Shown: positions 44,659 to 54,938, counted from the stretch's first letter. The stretch: 64,000 nucleotides of DNA from Loktanella sp. M215 (GCF_021735925.1 NZ_WMEA01000001.1:1201001-1265000), one strand, 5' to 3'. Notes: generated by a model not told the origin, from the sequence alone. Translations and numbers: made by a program.

Positions 44659-44680
44659 CATTGGCGCGTCTCGCTAAAGT
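44653..44680 (+). promoter_or_regulatory. Sigma-70-type promoter of bchC
   Basis: TTGACA (44653-44658) and TAAAGT (44675-44680), 16 bases apart, lie 58 bp upstream of the bchC ATG. The -35 is inside the second PpsR-type box. Confidence 0.7.
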
Positions 44681-44737
44681 TGATGTTACCGGGACGCGAC
44701 ACATCGCACTCCACGTCCTCAGGAGGAGGATCGCACC

Positions 44738-45676
44738 ATGCACACGACAGCCGTCCTTCTGCAGGCTCCCGGTCAGCTGACGCTGGAACAGGTCGGCCTG
44801 CACGCCCCCGGCGCCGCCGATGTCGTCGTGCAGATCCGCCACTCCGGCATTTCGACCGGCACTGAAAAGCTCTTCTACACCGGCACGATGCCGCCGTTCC
44901 CCGGCATGGGCTTCCCGCTTGTCCCCGGCTACGAGGCCGCGGGCGAGGTGGTCGAGGCCGGTCCCGACGCCGACATCCCCGTCGGCACCCATGTCTTCGT
45001 CCCCGGGGCCAACTGCTACGACGGCGCCTTCGGCCTCTTCGGGGCCGCAGCACAGACCGTCACGACCGCCGCCTCCCGTGTGACGCGAATCGATCAGGGC
45101 CTGGGTGCCGCCGGCGCGCTTCTGGCGCTCGCCGCGACCGCCCGCCACGCGATGGCAGGCCCCGGCAAGGCCGTCCCCGACCTGATCGTCGGCCACGGCA
45201 CGCTCGGTCGCCTGCTGGCCCGCCTGACCGTCCTGTCCGGCGCACCCGCACCCACCGTCTGGGAAATCGACCCTGCGCGCCGCACAGGTGCTACGCATTA
45301 CCAAGTCATCGACCCCGCCACGGACCCGCGCCGCGACTACCAGTCGATCTACGACGTGTCCGGCCAATCCGCCCTGCTGCCCGACCTGATCGGGCGCCTC
45401 GCCCGCGGTGGAGAGATCGTGCTCGCCGGCTTCTACACCGAAGCACTCAGTTTCGCCTTCCCGCCCGCCTTCATGAAAGAAGCGCGCCTGCGCATCAGCG
45501 CCGAATGGCAACCCGCCGACATGATCGCCACCCGCGCGCTGGTGGAATCCGGCGACCTGATCCTTTCCGACCTCATCACCCACACTATGCCCGCGACGCA
45601 GGCGCCCGCCGCCTATCGCACCGCCTTTACCGACACATCCTGCCTTAAAATGATCCTCGATTGGAATGCCGCATGA
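44738..45676 (+). CDS. bchC: BchC, bacteriochlorophyllide a dehydrogenase
   Basis: BchC oxidises the 3-hydroxyethyl group late in bacteriochlorophyll a synthesis. The 312-residue protein is a medium-chain dehydrogenase-like enzyme with [37 protein letters not shown] and a nucleotide-binding region around [23 protein letters not shown] precedes the ATG by 9 bases. The stop overlaps the bchX start (ATGA). It begins the bchCXYZ-puf unit. Confidence 0.96.
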   Translation: MHTTAVLLQAPGQLTLEQVGLHAPGAADVVVQIRHSGISTGTEKLFYTGTMPPFPGMGFPLVPGYEAAGEVVEAGPDADIPVGTHVFVPGANCYDGAFGLFGAAAQTVTTAASRVTRIDQGLGAAGALLALAATARHAMAGPGKAVPDLIVGHGTLGRLLARLTVLSGAPAPTVWEIDPARRTGATHYQVIDPATDPRRDYQSIYDVSGQSALLPDLIGRLARGGEIVLAGFYTEALSFAFPPAFMKEARLRISAEWQPADMIATRALVESGDLILSDLITHTMPATQAPAAYRTAFTDTSCLKMILDWNAA

Positions 45677-46674
45677 AAGACGAAGTCCCGAACCTGCGCG
45701 ACTACGACAAGGCCCTCCGCGAGGAGGCTGCGGCCCCCACACTCGAAGTCCCGCAGGGCGCCCCCACCTCCAAGACGCAGATCATCGCAATCTACGGCAA
45801 GGGCGGCATCGGCAAGTCCTTCACCCTCGCCAACCTCAGCCACATGATGGCCGAGATGGGCAAGCGCGTGCTGCTGATCGGCTGCGACCCCAAATCCGAC
45901 ACCACGTCCCTGCTCTTCGGCGGCAAGGCTTGCCCCACGATCATCGAGACCTCCTCCAAGAAAAAACTGGCCGGCGAAGAAGTCGCCATCGGCGATGTCT
46001 GCTTCAAACGCGGCGGCGTCTTTGCGATGGAACTCGGCGGGCCAGAGGTCGGTCGCGGCTGCGGCGGCCGCGGCATCATCCACGGGTTTGAGCTGCTGGA
46101 GAAGCTGGGCTTTCATGACTGGGACTTCGACTACGTCCTGCTCGATTTCCTCGGCGACGTGGTCTGCGGCGGCTTCGGCCTGCCGATCGCCCGCGACATG
46201 GCGCAAAAGGTCATCCTCGTCGCCTCCAACGACCTGCAATCCCTCTACGTCGCCAACAACGTCTGCTCTGCGGTGGAATACTTCCGCAAGATGGGCGGCA
46301 ACGTCGGCGTGGCAGGGCTGGTCATCAACAAGGACGACGGCACGGGCGAAGCGCAGGCCTTTGCCGCAGCGGTCAAGATCCCCGTCCTCGCCGCCATTCC
46401 GCAGAACGACGACCTGCGTAAGAAATCCGCGAACTACCAGATCGTCGGCACCCACGAATCGCAATGGGGTCCGATGTTCGAAGGTCTGGCCGAGGCCGTG
46501 GGCATCGCCCCGCCCGTCCGCCCGACACCACTGGATCAGGATGGTCTGCTGGGCCTTTTCGACGCCAAGGACACCGGCGGCGACTACAAACTTGTCCCGG
46601 CCACAGATCTGGACATGCGCGGCAAGCACGGCACACCGAAAGCGAGCCTGGAGGTCATCTACGATGACGCGTGA
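45673..46674 (+). CDS. bchX: BchX, chlorophyllide a reductase iron protein
   Basis: BchX is the NifH-like ATP-dependent reductase subunit of chlorophyllide a reductase (COR). The 333-residue protein has the P-loop [34 protein letters not shown], and Cys ligands for the 4Fe-4S cluster in KACPTII and [11 protein letters not shown]. It overlaps bchC by 4 bp and bchY by 11 bp. Confidence 0.97.
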   Translation: MKDEVPNLRDYDKALREEAAAPTLEVPQGAPTSKTQIIAIYGKGGIGKSFTLANLSHMMAEMGKRVLLIGCDPKSDTTSLLFGGKACPTIIETSSKKKLAGEEVAIGDVCFKRGGVFAMELGGPEVGRGCGGRGIIHGFELLEKLGFHDWDFDYVLLDFLGDVVCGGFGLPIARDMAQKVILVASNDLQSLYVANNVCSAVEYFRKMGGNVGVAGLVINKDDGTGEAQAFAAAVKIPVLAAIPQNDDLRKKSANYQIVGTHESQWGPMFEGLAEAVGIAPPVRPTPLDQDGLLGLFDAKDTGGDYKLVPATDLDMRGKHGTPKASLEVIYDDA

Positions 46675-48265
46675 AGGCTTCCACGTCAGCAAGGACACGG
46701 ACGGCACGGTGCTGGTCACCGCCTCCCCTGCTTCTTCTGGTGAAAAATACTTCGGGGGAGTCGCTTCAGCGACGGGGGCAGAGCCCCCAGCCACCGCCGG
46801 CCTCTGTTCCTCGAAATCCGAACTGGACTCCGCTGCCCGCGCTGCCGGCCAGTCCGATCTGTTGGACCAATTCGCGAAAGACTACCCCAAAGGCCCCCAC
46901 GACCAGCCGCAATCCATGTGCCCCGCCTTCGGGTCCCTGCGCGTCGGCCTGCGGATGAAGCGGGTGGCGACGGTGCTGTCCGGCTCGGCCTGCTGCGTCT
47001 ACGGCCTGACCTTCGTGTCGCATTTCTACGGCGCACGCCGCTCCGTCGGCTACGTGCCCTTCAATTCCGAATCCCTCGTCACCGGCAAGCTTTTCGAGGA
47101 TATCCGCGAAAGCGTTCACGAGATGGCGGACCCGGAACGCTATGACGCCATCGTGGTCACGAACCTCTGCGTGCCGACAGCCTCTGGCGTGCCGCTGCGG
47201 CTGTTGCCGAAGGAAATCAACGGCGTGCGGATCATCGGCATCGACGTGCCCGGCTTCGGCATCCCGACCCACGCCGAGGCGAAGGATGTCCTCGCCGGCG
47301 CCATGCTGAACTATGCCCGGACCGAGGCTGAGGCCGGCCCCGTCGCCCGCCCCGCCCGCGCCGCCGAGGACCGCCCAAGCGTTGCTTTGCTGGGCGAGAT
47401 GTTCCCCGCCGATCCGATGATGATCGGCGCGATGCTGGCCCCCATGGGCCTCGCCGCCGGACCCACGGTCCCGACCCGCGAATGGCGCGAGCTTTATGCC
47501 GCCCTCGACTGCGGCGTCGTGGCTGCAATCCATCCGTTCTATACCGCCGCAGTCCGCGAGTTTCAGGCCGCAGGCCGGACGGTCATAGGCTCCGCTCCCG
47601 TCGGCCATGACGGCACCGCCGCCTGGCTGGCCGCGATCGGCGACGCTTATAATGTCGCGCCGGCGCAGATCGCCGCCGCACAGAACGCCTTCCTGCCCGC
47701 GATCAAGGGCGCTCTGATGGGCGCGCAGGTCAAGGGGACGATCACCGTGTCCGGCTACGAAGGCTCCGAACTGCTGGTCGCCCGTCTTCTGATCGAAAGC
47801 GGTGCGCATGTGCCCTACGTCGGCACCGCCCTGCCCAGGACGCCTTGGTCCGCCGTCGATGCCGACTGGCTGCGGGCGAAGGGCGTGACGGTGAAATTCC
47901 GCGCGTCGCTGGAGGACGATCTGGCCGTCATGGAGGGTGTCCGTCCGGACCTCGCCATCGGCACGACGCCTGTCGTGCAGCGTGGCAAGGAGCTGGGGAT
48001 TCCGGCGCTTTATTTCACGAACCTGATCTCCGCCCGGCCCCTGATGGGACCTGCGGGTGCGGGCAGCCTGCAACAGGTCGTCACCGCCGCGATGGGGGGC
48101 AAGGGACGCATGGACAAGATGCGCGGCTTCTTCGAGGGCGTCGGGACTGGCGATACCGCCGGCATCTGGGAAGGGTCGCCCAATCTGCGGCCCGATTTCC
48201 GGGCGCAGCACCAGAAGAAGCTGGACAAGCAGGCGCGTGCGGCTGCGGCGGAGCAGATGATATGA
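46664..48265 (+). CDS. bchY: BchY, chlorophyllide a reductase subunit Y, with a repeat-derived N-terminal insertion
   Basis: BchY and BchZ form the catalytic NifDK-like part of COR. The 533-residue protein has the conserved block [40 protein letters not shown] and the Cys residues that bind the cluster. The N-terminus ([20 protein letters not shown]) is followed by about 25 residues with [19 protein letters not shown] that are encoded by a reverse copy of the dispersed repeat found upstream of recF and bchZ (46731-46790). The protein is longer than I expect for BchY. The frame is intact, so a functional enzyme is likely. It overlaps bchX by 11 bp. Confidence 0.95.
   Translation: MTREGFHVSKDTDGTVLVTASPASSGEKYFGGVASATGAEPPATAGLCSSKSELDSAARAAGQSDLLDQFAKDYPKGPHDQPQSMCPAFGSLRVGLRMKRVATVLSGSACCVYGLTFVSHFYGARRSVGYVPFNSESLVTGKLFEDIRESVHEMADPERYDAIVVTNLCVPTASGVPLRLLPKEINGVRIIGIDVPGFGIPTHAEAKDVLAGAMLNYARTEAEAGPVARPARAAEDRPSVALLGEMFPADPMMIGAMLAPMGLAAGPTVPTREWRELYAALDCGVVAAIHPFYTAAVREFQAAGRTVIGSAPVGHDGTAAWLAAIGDAYNVAPAQIAAAQNAFLPAIKGALMGAQVKGTITVSGYEGSELLVARLLIESGAHVPYVGTALPRTPWSAVDADWLRAKGVTVKFRASLEDDLAVMEGVRPDLAIGTTPVVQRGKELGIPALYFTNLISARPLMGPAGAGSLQQVVTAAMGGKGRMDKMRGFFEGVGTGDTAGIWEGSPNLRPDFRAQHQKKLDKQARAAAAEQMI
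46731..46790 (-). repeat. Dispersed repeat inserted in frame in bchY
   Basis: CTTCTTCTGGTGAAAAATAC followed by TTCGGGG matches the reverse complement of the bchZ-upstream copy at 25 of 27 positions, and both copies have the linked GGGGCAGAGCCCC element. The centre has a palindrome GTCGCTTCAGCGAC. It is 60 bp, a multiple of three, and keeps the bchY frame open. Confidence 0.78.
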
Positions 48266-48317
48266 CCGTTGCACTGATTTTTGTGGGGGCGGCGGGCCCC
48301 GCCCGCCCACCCCTTTC

Positions 48318-48364
48318 GGGGCTCTGCCCCGGACCCCGAAGTATTTTCGACCAGAAGAAGGGGG
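48318..48364 (+). repeat. Dispersed intergenic repeat, copy upstream of bchZ
   Basis: GGGGCTCTGCCCCGGACCCC followed by GAAGTATTTTCGACCAGAAG and AAGGGGG fills most of the 106-bp bchY-bchZ gap. The final AAGAAGGGGG lies 7 bases upstream of the bchZ ATG in Shine-Dalgarno position. The copy is closely related to the one upstream of recF and the one within bchY. Confidence 0.78.
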
Positions 48365-48371
48365 TAACCCC

Positions 48372-49829
48372 ATGCTGGTGACAGATCATGACCGTGCCGG
48401 CGGGTATTGGGGGGCGGTCTATGCCTTCTGTGCCGTCAAGGGATTGCAGGTCGTCATCGACGGTCCTGTGGGATGCGAAAACCTGCCCGTGACCTCTGTG
48501 TTGCATTACACCGACGGGTTGCCGCCGCATGAATTGCCGATCGTGGTGACCGGTCTGGGCGAGACCGAGATGGGTGAGGGCACCGAGGCTGCGATGAAGC
48601 GGGCCTGGGATGTGCTGGACCCGGCGCTGCCCGCCGTCGTCGTGACAGGATCGATTGCCGAGATGATCGGTGGCGGGGTCACGCCGCAGGGCACGAACAT
48701 CCAGCGGTTCCTGCCGCGCACCATCGACGAGGATCAGTGGGAGTCCGCTGACCGCGCGATGACCTGGCTGTTCACCGAGTTCGGGCAGACCAAGGGGCGG
48801 ATGCCGCCGGAGAAGAAGCGTGAGGAGGGGGCAGCGCCCCGCGTCAACATTCTCGGGCCGATGTATGGCACGTTCAACATGCCATCGGATCTGCACGAGA
48901 TCCGGCGTCTGGTCGAGGGGATCGGCGCAGAGGTCAACATGGTCATGCCGCTGGGCGCCCATCTGGCCGAGATGCGCAATCTGGTGAATGCCGACGTCAA
49001 CGTCTGCATGTACCGCGAATTCGGGCGGGGCCTGTGCGAGGTGCTGGGCAAGCCCTATCTGCAGGCGCCCATCGGGATCGAGCAGACGACGCTGTTCCTG
49101 CGCAGCTTGGGTGAATTGCTCGGGCTGGACCCGGAGCCGTTCATCGAGAAAGAGAAGCATTCGACGCTGAAGCCGGTCTGGGACCTGTGGCGGTCGGTCA
49201 CGCAGGACTTCTTTGCGACCTGCGAATTCGCCGTCGTCGCGAACGAGACCTACACCCGCGGCATCCGCAAGTACCTTGAAGGCGATCTGGGCTTTCCCTG
49301 CGCCTTTGCCGTCGCCCGCACCCGCGGCAAGAAGACCAACAACGACGAGGTGCGTCACCTGATGCACACCAGGAAGCCGCTGATCGTCATGGGGTCGATC
49401 AACGAAAAGATGTACATGGCCGAGATGAAGGCAGGCTTCGGACCCGCGCCCGCCTTCATCCCCGCAAGTTTCCCCGGTGCCGCGATCCGCAGGCATACCG
49501 GCACGCCCTTCATGGGCTACGCCGGTGCGACCTACCTGCTGCAGGAGGTCTGCAACGGGTTGTTCGACGCGCTGTTCCACATCCTGCCGCTGGGCAGCGA
49601 AATGGACCGCGCAGAGGCCACGCCCACCAATCTGCGGCAACTGCCGTGGGATGCGGATGCGCAGGCCGCCCTTGACCGGATCGTGGCGACACACCCGATC
49701 CTGACCCGCATCTCTGCGGCGAAATCCCTGCGCGACGCCGCCGAAAAAGCGGCGCGCGATGCCGGATGCGACCGGGTGGCCCTCGCCACCGTCGCGACAC
49801 TCGAAACATCGACAGGAGGACGATCATGA
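48372..49829 (+). CDS. bchZ: BchZ, chlorophyllide a reductase subunit Z
   Basis: The 485-residue protein starts [20 protein letters not shown] and has the cluster-binding Cys in [20 protein letters not shown], then [20 protein letters not shown]. It pairs with BchY. The ribosome-binding site is provided by the end of a dispersed repeat. The stop overlaps the pufQ start (ATGA), the usual bchZ-pufQ link of Rhodobacteraceae. Confidence 0.97.
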   Translation: MLVTDHDRAGGYWGAVYAFCAVKGLQVVIDGPVGCENLPVTSVLHYTDGLPPHELPIVVTGLGETEMGEGTEAAMKRAWDVLDPALPAVVVTGSIAEMIGGGVTPQGTNIQRFLPRTIDEDQWESADRAMTWLFTEFGQTKGRMPPEKKREEGAAPRVNILGPMYGTFNMPSDLHEIRRLVEGIGAEVNMVMPLGAHLAEMRNLVNADVNVCMYREFGRGLCEVLGKPYLQAPIGIEQTTLFLRSLGELLGLDPEPFIEKEKHSTLKPVWDLWRSVTQDFFATCEFAVVANETYTRGIRKYLEGDLGFPCAFAVARTRGKKTNNDEVRHLMHTRKPLIVMGSINEKMYMAEMKAGFGPAPAFIPASFPGAAIRRHTGTPFMGYAGATYLLQEVCNGLFDALFHILPLGSEMDRAEATPTNLRQLPWDADAQAALDRIVATHPILTRISAAKSLRDAAEKAARDAGCDRVALATVATLETSTGGRS

Positions 49830-50050
49830 GCGATTTCACCACCGACGCACCGATCCTGCGCCGCAACACGGCAGCACCCCGGCGCGAGTATTACGCCTAT
49901 TTCGCGCTGATCTTCGCAGCGACGATCCCGTTGTCCCTGCTGACCTGGGCGCTGAAGGCGGCCCGCCGGATGGAGCTGCCCGAGAAGGGCCCCATCGCCA
50001 GCGCGTGGTCCCAGGCCCGCATCATCACGCCGCACATCTTCAGCGCGTGA
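49826..50050 (+). CDS. pufQ: PufQ, bacteriochlorophyll-related membrane protein
   Basis: PufQ is a small membrane protein that supports bacteriochlorophyll formation or delivery in Rhodobacter. The 74-residue product has one membrane segment ([19 protein letters not shown]), a basic/acidic patch [10 protein letters not shown] and ends [11 protein letters not shown]. It overlaps bchZ by 4 bp. A 133-bp gap with hairpins separates it from pufB. Confidence 0.93.
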   Translation: MSDFTTDAPILRRNTAAPRREYYAYFALIFAATIPLSLLTWALKAARRMELPEKGPIASAWSQARIITPHIFSA

Positions 50051-50104
50051 ACCCATTCCCCCGTCAAAGGGGGATACGATTTCGCCTGTCCCAACGGGCG
50101 GCGA

Positions 50105-50127
50105 AGACCAGGCGGGGGAGGAGCCCC
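50105..50127 (+). promoter_or_regulatory. GC-rich hairpin region between pufQ and pufB
   Basis: The pufQ-pufB gap contains CGGGGGAGGAGCCCCCG, a stem-loop with a 5-bp-plus GC stem, and further upstream CCCCCGTCAAAGGGGG. Hairpins in this place are known to be puf mRNA processing/stability elements in Rhodobacter. Confidence 0.5.
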
Positions 50128-50183
50128 CGTCAATACCCGGCCGCGGGGGGTGCGCGGTGTCAGTTCATATTTGGAGACAAAAG

Positions 50184-50339
50184 ATGGCTGATAGAAGTGA
50201 CCTGTCTTTCACGGGTCTGACGGACGAGCAGGCGCAGGAATTGCACTCGGTCTACATGAGCGGTTTCGCGATTTTCACGGCTGTGGCCGTGGTCGCTCAT
50301 ATCCTGACCTACATCAAACTGCCCTGGTTCAGCTGGTAA
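50184..50339 (+). CDS. pufB: PufB, light-harvesting 1 beta subunit
   Basis: The 51-residue LH1 beta polypeptide has the polar N-terminus with [20 protein letters not shown], one transmembrane helix with the bacteriochlorophyll-ligating His ([16 protein letters not shown]). GGAGA precedes the ATG. pufA follows by 15 bp. Confidence 0.97.
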   Translation: MADRSDLSFTGLTDEQAQELHSVYMSGFAIFTAVAVVAHILTYIKLPWFSW

Positions 50340-50354
50340 GGAAGGAACAACACA

Positions 50355-50525
50355 ATGGCACAGTTCTACAAGATCTGGCTGGTTTTCGACCCGCGCCGCG
50401 TTTTCGTGGCACAGGGCGTCTTCCTGTTCCTTCTGGCGGTGATGATCCACCTTGTTCTGCTCTCGAACCCCGAGACGAACTGGTTCAACCGCGCCTTCGG
50501 CCCCGAAGTGGCGGCCGTCCAGTAA
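50355..50525 (+). CDS. pufA: PufA, light-harvesting 1 alpha subunit
   Basis: The 56-residue LH1 alpha polypeptide starts [20 protein letters not shown] and has one membrane helix with the ligating His in [20 protein letters not shown] precedes the ATG. A 140-bp intercistronic region with hairpins separates it from pufL. Confidence 0.97.
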   Translation: MAQFYKIWLVFDPRRVFVAQGVFLFLLAVMIHLVLLSNPETNWFNRAFGPEVAAVQ

Positions 50526-50624
50526 CGCAGTTGCGTCACGCACCATTGCTGCGGGCGGGTGGGGAGCCCGGCCGCGGCAGACCAAGATAACAGGGACGAC
50601 AGACCGCCCGCAACCGGGGGGGCC

Positions 50625-50645
50625 GGACAGGGCCTCGGCCTGTCC
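50625..50645 (+). promoter_or_regulatory. pufA-pufL intercistronic hairpin
   Basis: GGACAGG and CCTGTCC form a 7-bp stem with a 7-base loop 21 bp upstream of pufL. A second GC-rich stem lies near 50550-50580. In Rhodobacter such hairpins shield the pufBA mRNA from 3' decay and give LH1 in excess over the reaction centre. Confidence 0.65.
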
Positions 50646-50665
50646 ATTGATGGAATGAGGGGAAG

Positions 50666-51499
50666 ATGGCACAGCTCAGCTTCGAGAGAAAATACCGGGT
50701 CCGCGGCGGGACGCTTGTCGGCGGCGATCTGTTCGACTTCTGGGTGGGGCCGTTCTACGTCGGCTTCTTCGGGGTCACGACGTTCTTTTTTGCCGTTCTC
50801 GGCACAATCCTGATCTTTTACGGCGCCAGTCAGGGTCCGACATGGAACCCCTGGCTGATCTCGATCGATCCGCCATCGTTGGAGGTGGGCCTTGGCGCCG
50901 CACCCCTGCTGGAAGGCGGTCTGTGGCAGATCATCACCATCTGCGCGATCGGCAGCTTCGTCAGCTGGATGATGCGAGAGGTCGAGATCTGTCGCAAGCT
51001 GGGCATCGGCTATCACGTGCCTTTCGCCTTTGGCGTCGCGATCTTTGCCTATGTGACGCTGGTCGTGATCCGGCCGGTCCTGATGGGGGCTTGGGGATAT
51101 GCATTTCCCTACGGCATCTTCAGTCACCTCGACTGGGTGAACAACACCGGCTACGCCTACGGCAACTTCCACTACAACCCCGCCCACATGATCGCGATCA
51201 GCTTCTTCTGGATCACGGCACTGGCGCTGGCGTTGCACGGATCGCTGATCCTGTCGGCGATGAACCCGGCGCGCAAGGGCGACGAGGTCAAGACGCCCGA
51301 CCACGAAGACACCTATTTCCGCGATCTGATCGGCTATTCGATCGGGCCGCTCGGCATTCACCGTCTGGGCCTGTTTCTGGCGCTGATGGCCGGGTTCTGG
51401 TCGGCGGTCTGCATCGTGATTTCCGGCACCATCTGGTTCCAGGAATGGATCGTCTGGTGGGACTGGTACTACGAGCTGCCCTGGTGGGTGAACCTGTAA
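50666..51499 (+). CDS. pufL: PufL, photosynthetic reaction centre L subunit
   Basis: The 277-residue protein has five membrane helices, starting [20 protein letters not shown] and with the conserved [19 protein letters not shown] (bacteriochlorophyll and pheophytin region) and the His ligands in [12 protein letters not shown] and PLGIHRLGL. It ends in [20 protein letters not shown] precedes the ATG. pufM follows by 13 bp. Confidence 0.98.
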   Translation: MAQLSFERKYRVRGGTLVGGDLFDFWVGPFYVGFFGVTTFFFAVLGTILIFYGASQGPTWNPWLISIDPPSLEVGLGAAPLLEGGLWQIITICAIGSFVSWMMREVEICRKLGIGYHVPFAFGVAIFAYVTLVVIRPVLMGAWGYAFPYGIFSHLDWVNNTGYAYGNFHYNPAHMIAISFFWITALALALHGSLILSAMNPARKGDEVKTPDHEDTYFRDLIGYSIGPLGIHRLGLFLALMAGFWSAVCIVISGTIWFQEWIVWWDWYYELPWWVNL

Positions 51500-51512
51500 G
51501 GAGGTATGGAAA

Positions 51513-52442
51513 ATGGCTGAATATCAAAACATCTTTACGCAGGTTCAGGTTCAGGGTCCCGTCGAATTGGGGGTCTCTGCCGATCCGACCACGAACTTCG
51601 AACGCACCAAAAAGGCGACCTTCTCGAAGCTTGCGGGCATCATCGGCAACGCGCAGGTCGGGCCGGTCCACCTTGGACCCTACGGGCTGGTCGCGGTCGT
51701 GGGCTTTGCCACGTGGTTCTTCATCATCGGGATGAGCTTCTGGGCGCAGTCGGCCTACAACCCCGCGATCTTCCTGCGGGATCTGGCGTGGCTCTCGCTC
51801 GATCCGCCAAGCCCGGAATACGGGTTGGGCTTTGCGCCGCTGGACGAAGGCGGCTGGTGGCTGATCGCCAGCTTCTTCTTCCTCGTCGGCTGCTGCAGCT
51901 GGTGGATCCGCACCTATACCCGCGCCACGGCGCTGGGCATGGGGCATCACGTCAGCTGGGCCTTCGCCTCTCTGCTGTGGCTAATCTTCGTCCTCGGCCT
52001 GATCCGGCCGATTTTGATGGGGTCGTGGTCAGAGGCTGTGCCCTACGGCATCTTCCCGCACCTCGACTGGACGAACCTGTTCTCGATCACCTACGGCAAC
52101 CTGTTCTACAACCCGTTCCATGCGCTCTCCATCGCGTTCCTCTACGGTTCGGCCCTGCTCTTCGCCATGCACGGCGGCACCATCCTGGCTGTCAGCCGCT
52201 TTGGTGGCGACCGAGAGCTCGAGCAGATCGTCGACCGCGGCACGGCCACAGAACGCGCCGCCCTGTTCTGGCGCTGGACCATGGGCTTTAACGCCACGAT
52301 GGAAGGCATCCACCGCTGGGCGTGGTGGTTCGCGGTGCTGACCCCGCTGTGTGGCGGTATCGGTATCCTGCTGACGGGCACGGTCGTCGACAACTGGTAT
52401 GCCTGGGCGCAGGTCCACGGCTATGCCCCGATCCTGAACTGA
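51513..52442 (+). CDS. pufM: PufM, photosynthetic reaction centre M subunit
   Basis: The 309-residue protein starts [16 protein letters not shown], has five membrane helices, the [20 protein letters not shown] block with a His ligand and [20 protein letters not shown] with an iron/quinone-site His. Together with PufL it forms the type II reaction centre core. pufX follows by 13 bp. Confidence 0.98.
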   Translation: MAEYQNIFTQVQVQGPVELGVSADPTTNFERTKKATFSKLAGIIGNAQVGPVHLGPYGLVAVVGFATWFFIIGMSFWAQSAYNPAIFLRDLAWLSLDPPSPEYGLGFAPLDEGGWWLIASFFFLVGCCSWWIRTYTRATALGMGHHVSWAFASLLWLIFVLGLIRPILMGSWSEAVPYGIFPHLDWTNLFSITYGNLFYNPFHALSIAFLYGSALLFAMHGGTILAVSRFGGDRELEQIVDRGTATERAALFWRWTMGFNATMEGIHRWAWWFAVLTPLCGGIGILLTGTVVDNWYAWAQVHGYAPILN

Positions 52443-52455
52443 GGGAGAGACTGAC

Positions 52456-52692
52456 ATGTCCGACAAGACAAATATCCTCGGCGCCAGCGACAAGGCCCGC
52501 CTGACCGGCGACGTCACGCTGCTGATGCTGAAGGGCGCAGGCTACGCCGCCATCTTCGTGATCGGCCTGTGGCTGACGATCGCCGTGATCGCCTTCATCG
52601 GCCGCGCCCTGCCAGAGGAAAGCCGACAGCAGCCCGATCCGACGCCGCTGTCGTCACTTCAGATCCCTGCCGGACCGACAGTTCTGGTCTAA
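52456..52692 (+). CDS. pufX: PufX, reaction centre-LH1 ring subunit
   Basis: The 78-residue protein has a polar N-terminus and one transmembrane helix (GYAAIFVIGLWLTIAVIAFI) followed by GRALPEES, the PufX pattern of Rhodobacter species. PufX opens the LH1 ring for quinone exchange and dimerises the core complex in some species. It replaces the cytochrome gene pufC, which would be found here in many Roseobacter phototrophs. It lies 13 bp after pufM. Confidence 0.9.
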   Translation: MSDKTNILGASDKARLTGDVTLLMLKGAGYAAIFVIGLWLTIAVIAFIGRALPEESRQQPDPTPLSSLQIPAGPTVLV

Positions 52693-52893
52693 GGCGCGGG
52701 TTTGGGTTCGGCTGCGACGCGACGTTGCTGCCGGATCCTTCGCCGTCGGACCGCCTCTTCCCGGGGGTCCGTCATGGGGTGTCACGCTTCCCGGCAGACG
52801 CGCCCCGTTCCCTTCCTGTTGGCTACAGGGCTGGCGTCGCACAGGGCTGATCCCCTTTGCGACGCCATTTTCATTTTTGACCGGAGGCCTGCC

Positions 52894-54807
52894 ATGACCA
52901 AGACCCCTCATCTGGACCTTGTGACCGAGGCCGCAAGTTTGCGGCAGATGTCCGACGCAGCCTTGGCCGGTGTCGCGCGTGACGTCCGCAATCAGGTGAT
53001 CGAGTCCGTCAGTGTGACTGGCGGGCATCTGGGATCGTCACTGGGTGTGGTGGAACTGGCGGTCGCGATCCACGCGGTGTTCGACACGCCGCGTGACAAG
53101 CTGGTCTGGGACGTGGGTCACCAGTGCTATCCGCACAAGATCCTGACCGGCAGGCGGGACCGGATGCACACCCTGCGGCAAGAGGGCGGGTTGTCCGGCT
53201 TTACCAAGCGGTCGGAGAGCGTCTTCGATCCCTTCGGTGCGGCACATTCATCGACCTCGATTTCAGCGGCCCTCGGGTTCACCGTGGGGCGCGACATGGG
53301 GATGGATACCGGCGACGCGATTGCCGTGATCGGCGACGGCGCAATCAGTGCCGGCATGGCCTACGAGGCGATGAACAACGCGGGCGCCGAGGGGCGCCGC
53401 CTGTTCGTGATCCTGAACGACAACGAGATGTCGATTGCTCCCCCGGTGGGCGCGATGTCGAAATATCTCTCCGGCCTCTACGCCTCGCCTTTGGGCGAGA
53501 TGCACCGGATGGCCGAAGGGTTCGAGGCCGCCTTGCCCGGTCCGCTGCGCGATCACGCGCGCCGCGCGCGGCAGTTGGTGACGGGTGCGGCAAGCGGCGG
53601 GCAGGGGACGCTGTTCGAGAGCCTTGGCTTTTCCTATATCGGGCCCATCGACGGACATGATCTGAGCCAGCTTTTGCCGGTGCTGCGCACGGCGCGGACG
53701 CGGGCGACGGGGCCGGTGCTGATCCATGTCTGTACGGTCAAGGGCAAGGGCTATGCCCCCGCCGAGACGGCCGCCGACAAGGGCCACGGTGTGGGCAAGT
53801 TCAATCCCGCGACGGGCGTGCAGGCCAAGGGCAAGCCGGCGCCGAAAAGCTATACCCAGGTGTTCGGAGAGGCGCTGCTGGCCGAGGCCGAGCGCGACCC
53901 GAAGATCGTCGCGGTGACGGCGGCGATGCCGGGCGGCACCGGGGTCGACATACTGCAAAAGCGGTTTCCGAAGCGAGTGTTCGACGTCGGCATCGCCGAG
54001 CAGCATGGCGTGACCTTCGCCGCAGGCATGGCGGCCAGCGGTTTGCGCCCCTTTGCGGCGATCTATTCCACCTTCCTGCAGCGGGGTTACGATCAGATCG
54101 TCCATGACGTGGCCTTGCAGAACCTGCCCGTCCGCTTTGCCATCGACCGGGCGGGGCTGGTGGGACAGGACGGCGCGACCCATGCGGGGGCCTTCGATGT
54201 CGGCTTTCTGTGCGCCCTGCCGAATATGGTCGTCATGGCGGCGGGGGACGAGGCCGAGTTGCAGCATATGGTCCGCACCGCGGCGCAGCACGATGCGGGT
54301 CCGATCGCGTTCCGCTATCCGCGCGGGTCTGGCGAGGGCATGACGCTGCCCGAGCGCGGTCAGGTGATCGAGATCGGTAAGGGTCGCGTGCTGGTGCAGG
54401 GGTCCGACGTGGCGATCCTGTCCTTCGGGGCGCACTTGGGCGAATGCCGGAAGGCCTGTGCGCTGATGACGGCGCAGGGGGTGACGCCGACGCTGGCGGA
54501 TGCGCGCTTTGCCAAGCCGCTGGACCGCGATCTGATCCGGCAGCTGCTGCGCCACCACAAGGCGCTGATCTGCGTGGAGCAGGGATCGCGGGGCGGCTTC
54601 GGTGCGATGGTGCTGCACGATCTGGCGAACGACGGGTTGCTGGACGGGCGGTGTCAGGTGCGGACCATGACCCTGCCGGACCGGTTCATCGATCAGGCGG
54701 ACCCTGCGGCGATGTACGCCGAGGCCGGGCTGACGGCGGTGGATATCGCGGCGACTGCGCTGGAGGCGGCGGGGCTGCGGATGAAGCCGGTGATGGGGCT
54801 GGCCTGA
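52894..54807 (+). CDS. dxs: Dxs, 1-deoxy-D-xylulose-5-phosphate synthase
   Basis: Dxs joins pyruvate and glyceraldehyde 3-phosphate with thiamine diphosphate, the first step of isoprenoid (carotenoid, phytyl tail, quinone) synthesis. The 637-residue protein has [20 protein letters not shown], the TPP motif [19 protein letters not shown] and [27 protein letters not shown] precedes ATG 52894. A dxs after the puf operon is typical for Rhodobacter and links pigment and isoprenoid supply. The 200-bp gap to pufX has no gene. Confidence 0.97.
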   Translation: MTKTPHLDLVTEAASLRQMSDAALAGVARDVRNQVIESVSVTGGHLGSSLGVVELAVAIHAVFDTPRDKLVWDVGHQCYPHKILTGRRDRMHTLRQEGGLSGFTKRSESVFDPFGAAHSSTSISAALGFTVGRDMGMDTGDAIAVIGDGAISAGMAYEAMNNAGAEGRRLFVILNDNEMSIAPPVGAMSKYLSGLYASPLGEMHRMAEGFEAALPGPLRDHARRARQLVTGAASGGQGTLFESLGFSYIGPIDGHDLSQLLPVLRTARTRATGPVLIHVCTVKGKGYAPAETAADKGHGVGKFNPATGVQAKGKPAPKSYTQVFGEALLAEAERDPKIVAVTAAMPGGTGVDILQKRFPKRVFDVGIAEQHGVTFAAGMAASGLRPFAAIYSTFLQRGYDQIVHDVALQNLPVRFAIDRAGLVGQDGATHAGAFDVGFLCALPNMVVMAAGDEAELQHMVRTAAQHDAGPIAFRYPRGSGEGMTLPERGQVIEIGKGRVLVQGSDVAILSFGAHLGECRKACALMTAQGVTPTLADARFAKPLDRDLIRQLLRHHKALICVEQGSRGGFGAMVLHDLANDGLLDGRCQVRTMTLPDRFIDQADPAAMYAEAGLTAVDIAATALEAAGLRMKPVMGLA

Positions 54808-54827
54808 ATTACATTACAGACTGCAAA

Positions 54828-54845
54828 TGTTTCGCATGCGAGACA
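54828..54845. promoter_or_regulatory. TGT-N12-ACA palindrome downstream of dxs
   Basis: TGTTTCGCATGCGAGACA matches the PpsR/CrtJ spacing TGT-N12-ACA and is nearly a perfect palindrome. It lies 21 bp after dxs and about 200 bp before the SPFH gene, in an AT-rich stretch with further TACAT/ATGTA inverted repeats. It is a single site and its centre (CGCATGCG) is unlike the other boxes, so it may bind another repressor. Confidence 0.4.
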
Positions 54846-54913
54846 TATTATGTAAAATGGAAGTCAGCCTAATCAACAGGTTAGGATAAGATGAAGGCCG
54901 CGTGCGCAGGGTG

Positions 54914-54938
54914 AGGGGGCGGAGCCTCCGGCGGGAGT
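54914..54938 (+). repeat. Degenerate dispersed repeat copy after dxs
   Basis: GGGGGCGGAGCCTCCGGCGG followed by GAGTATTTC shares the 5' half of the dispersed repeat (GAGCCTCCGGCGGAAGTATTT near recF) but loses the GACCAGAAGAAG end. Confidence 0.55.

Noticed and set aside
50051-50183. PpsR box between pufQ and pufB
   Set aside because: The candidate TGT...ACA pair before pufB has 16 rather than 12 bases between its halves, and puf genes are usually under other control.
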